In this document: piece after piece, positions 61,864 through 64,000 of the stretch
Layout of the letters: each line of letters opens with the position of its first letter
Numbering within the stretch: position 1 is the first letter of the stretch
Origin: DIGJ01 sp041739345
GTDB lineage: Bacteria; Bacillota; Clostridia; Lachnospirales; Lachnospiraceae
Assembly: GCA_041739345.1 (NCBI GenBank)
Contig: JBGSNZ010000004.1
Location: 1-64,000 of the forward strand
Reading direction: 5' to 3'
Length of the DNA: 64,000 nucleotides
Position numbers and translations under genes: made by a program
Notes under the pieces: generated by a model
Seen by the model: the letters and a program-made list of their open reading frames with translations, nothing else
Database searches by the model: none
Told to the model about the DNA's origin: nothing

Positions 61864-62655
61864 ATGAAATACGAATCCGCAAAATTAACAAATCCAGAAG
61901 GTAAAATGTGGCATATTGGTCTTGATGAAAACGATATTGCCAAAAACGTTATTTTACCTGGTGACCCAGACCGCTGCAAAATGATAGCAGCACTCTTTGA
62001 TGAAGCGCAGTTAAAGACCGTATCGCGAGGAAATCCTACCTACACAGGAACAACAAATGGTACAGGTGTCTCCGTAATGTCTACTGGAATGGGCGGCATG
62101 TCCGTTGCTATCTGCGTAGAAGAGCTAAAACATATCGGTGCTAAGAATCTAATCCGCATGGGTACTTGCGGAAACTTACAAAAGGATTTGCCCGAAGGTT
62201 CGATTGTGATCTGCACGGGTGCGGTCCGTGGGGATGGTACTACACCAGAATATATTCCACTTGAGTATCCCGCCATTGCAGATATTGATGTAGTTTTGGC
62301 ACTCCGTGAAAGTTGTCGTGAATTTGGCGTCGAACCAATTCTTGGTATTGTCAGAAGCCATGATGCATTTTATATGGAATCCGCAGGAGCTCATGAAAAA
62401 TGGGAGGAGCGAATCAAAATTTGGAGCGATGCAGGTGTTAAAGTGATTGAAAATGAGAGTTCTACCTTATTTGTAGTGTCCTCTCTTCTTGGAGGTCTTC
62501 GTGCAGGTACGATTCTCCTAACGGGAAAGAGCTTATATGATGGTCATGGTGCAATGTCCACATCAAACAATCCAGACTATCCAAAGAAAATTGAACTCAT
62601 GACCAAAATAACATTACGTGCAATGGAAAAACTAGATACTTTGGATTGCGACTGA
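61864..62655 (+). CDS. Nucleoside phosphorylase (uridine/purine phosphorylase family)
   Basis: The 263-residue enzyme belongs to the PNP/UDP family: NVILPGDPDRCKMIAAL (phosphate site), VMSTGMGGMSVAICVEEL, IRMGTCGNLQ, and VIENESSTLFVVSSLLGGLRAG (ribose/base site). It cleaves a nucleoside with phosphate. Whether the base is purine or uracil is not clear. It lies between the GntR regulator (30 bp) and the amidohydrolase (12 bp). Confidence 0.9.
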   Translation: MKYESAKLTNPEGKMWHIGLDENDIAKNVILPGDPDRCKMIAALFDEAQLKTVSRGNPTYTGTTNGTGVSVMSTGMGGMSVAICVEELKHIGAKNLIRMGTCGNLQKDLPEGSIVICTGAVRGDGTTPEYIPLEYPAIADIDVVLALRESCREFGVEPILGIVRSHDAFYMESAGAHEKWEERIKIWSDAGVKVIENESSTLFVVSSLLGGLRAGTILLTGKSLYDGHGAMSTSNNPDYPKKIELMTKITLRAMEKLDTLDCD

Positions 62656-62667
62656 TAGGGGGCATAC

Positions 62668-63993
62668 ATGGAAAAATATTTACTTAAAAATTGTGATATT
62701 GCAGATTTTGATACTCTTAGCTGTAACCGCAATGATATCTATATTGAAAACGGATTCATTAAAAAAATAGCTCCATTCATCCTTTCATCTGATATGGATG
62801 TTACCGTAATTGATGTTGATGGCAAAATGGTCATGCCTTCCTTTGTCGATTGTCATTCCCATCTATTGCAGACCTTTTTAAAAGGATATTTAGACGATTA
62901 TCCCATTACCGACTGGCTAGTGCGTATGTTTTATGCGGAGAGTTTATTTACCGAAGAAGACTGCTATTATTCCGTATTAGCTGGTTCCCTCACGGCACTG
63001 CGTTTTGGAACTACAACGATCAATGATATGGCTATGAACACTTACTTTGATGCAGGTATTCAGGCACTCAAAGATAGTGGTATCCGTGCGGTAGTCGGCA
63101 TGGGACTTACTGATATCTCTGAGAGTATCAATACACCCGTTCATTCGACCGATGAAAACCTAGCTCTTGCAAAAAAAGTATATGATACCTACCATAACTT
63201 TCATCCTGGTAAAATTATGACCTGCGTTGCTCCACTTGGTCTTCCTTCCTGTTCGGATGAACTAATGAAGCGGCTAAAGACGTTTGCAAACGAACGCGAT
63301 CTTATCTTTCATACACATCTTGCAGAAGGTAAAAAAGAGACTCTCGGAATAAAAAAGAGAACTGGTTATATGGAGGCAGAAGCCCTTTATCACCTTGGCC
63401 TATTAGATGAACACACCTTATTGGCGCATAGTATCTGGCTCGAGGATTATGAACTTGATTTTATCAAAGATACCAACGCTAATCCAGTACATTGTCCAAG
63501 CACCAATATGAAAATAAGTGATGGTATCCCAAAGATACAGCCAATGCTAGAACGTGGGATTAACGTATGTATGGGATGCGACGGAGAAGCTAGTAGCTCA
63601 AACCGCGATTTAGTTCGTGAAGCCAGAGCGGGTGCTTACCTGCAAAAAGGCCATACTCTCAATCCAAAAGCAATGGATCTAAAAACCACCTATCGCATGA
63701 TGACTGAAAACGGTGCGAAGGCACTTGGCTTTAAAAACCTTGGCCGCCTGGAAGTTGGTTGTCTTGCTGATTTAATCGTTGTTGATATGGGAAATGACAT
63801 TTCACTTGTCAATCGCCAAACCCGAATCAGTAATTTCCTCTACGCAGGCTCAGGTCAAGCCGTCGATACCGTTTTCGTAAACGGCTCCCTAGTCATAAAA
63901 GATAAAAAGAACTGTTTGATTAACGAACAAAAACTTCTAGAAAAATGTGAAGAACTTCTATATAAATATCACAGGAAGATTCAGAAATATTAA
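62668..63993 (+). CDS. Amidohydrolase, MTA/SAH or guanine deaminase-like
   Basis: The 441-residue metal-dependent hydrolase has DCHSHLLQTFLKGYL (metal His pair), FHTHLAEGKKE, TLLAHSIWLEDYEL and MGCDGEASSSNRDLVREAR (metal Asp). This is the ATZ/TRZ chlorohydrolase-like branch, with MtaD and SsnA. The AMTENGAKALGF-type tail is present. Beside a nucleoside phosphorylase it probably deaminates a nucleoside or base. The frame is complete, ending 7 bp before the edge. Confidence 0.85.
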   Translation: MEKYLLKNCDIADFDTLSCNRNDIYIENGFIKKIAPFILSSDMDVTVIDVDGKMVMPSFVDCHSHLLQTFLKGYLDDYPITDWLVRMFYAESLFTEEDCYYSVLAGSLTALRFGTTTINDMAMNTYFDAGIQALKDSGIRAVVGMGLTDISESINTPVHSTDENLALAKKVYDTYHNFHPGKIMTCVAPLGLPSCSDELMKRLKTFANERDLIFHTHLAEGKKETLGIKKRTGYMEAEALYHLGLLDEHTLLAHSIWLEDYELDFIKDTNANPVHCPSTNMKISDGIPKIQPMLERGINVCMGCDGEASSSNRDLVREARAGAYLQKGHTLNPKAMDLKTTYRMMTENGAKALGFKNLGRLEVGCLADLIVVDMGNDISLVNRQTRISNFLYAGSGQAVDTVFVNGSLVIKDKKNCLINEQKLLEKCEELLYKYHRKIQKY

Positions 63994-64000
63994 TCGTAAT

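Overview
The window looks like chromosomal DNA of an AT-rich, Gram-positive, endospore-forming anaerobe of the Clostridia, most like Lachnospiraceae. The evidence is sporulation genes (spoIIR, a SpoIIQ-like gene, a SipL-like DUF3794-LysM gene, a CotS-type gene, a YtvI-like gene), T-box and SAM-I leaders, LicT antitermination, a type II IleRS, a short ProRS, and strong Shine-Dalgarno sequences. No species can be assigned from sequence alone. I see no rRNA, tRNA, CRISPR array, transposase, integrase or prophage.

Layout. 0.4-6.4 kb (minus): an operon of DUF2804, glycogen phosphorylase, SppA, RDD and a degenerate SpoIIQ-like peptidase. 6.5-9.4 kb: an O-antigen-ligase/Wzy-like gene bracketed by long fold-back repeats. 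9.4-12 kb: MerR, BtrH-like and GyrI-like cluster. 12.3-16.7 kb: a small membrane protein, then ileS with a T-box leader. 16.7-18.9 kb: BlaI/BlaR1-like pair with an operator palindrome. 19-24.7 kb (plus): pncB, a VanY-like carboxypeptidase, spoIIR, ddl, murI, DUF1934. 24.7-33.7 kb (minus): beta-glucoside PTS island (licT, IIBCA permease, two 6-phospho-beta-glucosidases, HPr, EI, HAD phosphatase) with two RAT/terminator switches. 33.8-43.2 kb: plsC, ispE, sipL-like, veg, glnK-amtB, PEGA lipoprotein, cotS-like. 43.2-46.7 kb: cca and proS with T-box. 46.8-52.9 kb: GNAT, LiaF-like/DUF4097 pair, AI-2E family protein, rluA-type gene, metK with SAM-I riboswitch. 53-56.8 kb: two-component system, lipoprotein and XRE regulator. 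57-60.9 kb: metY-like, DapF-like, AraC, DUF1858, ferredoxin. 61-64 kb: GntR, nucleoside phosphorylase, amidohydrolase.

The least explained structure is two families of folded repeats. Family 1 (four full copies at about 6.5-6.84, 6.97-7.29, 12.74-12.98 and 47.56-47.80 kb, plus a half copy at 9.27-9.37 kb) consists of fold-back elements of roughly 240-340 bp. Their basal 33-37 bp stems and apical 14-16 bp stems differ in sequence between copies but stay self-complementary, while short internal segments are conserved. Family 2 is a 123-nt cloverleaf-like fold, found between the T-box terminator and the start codon of both ileS and proS. Its closing stem covaries (GACGAGC/GCTCGTC versus GACGTGC/GCACGTC), and the proS leader has a second, partial tandem copy. 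Neither family is explained by the neighbouring proteins, and both are candidates for undescribed structured RNA or DNA elements.

Other points worth a look are an HPr with Arg at position 46 instead of Ser, a DapF-like protein with both catalytic cysteines replaced by Ser, an intrinsic terminator at the very start of the glnK-amtB transcript, and a GntR-promoter palindrome.
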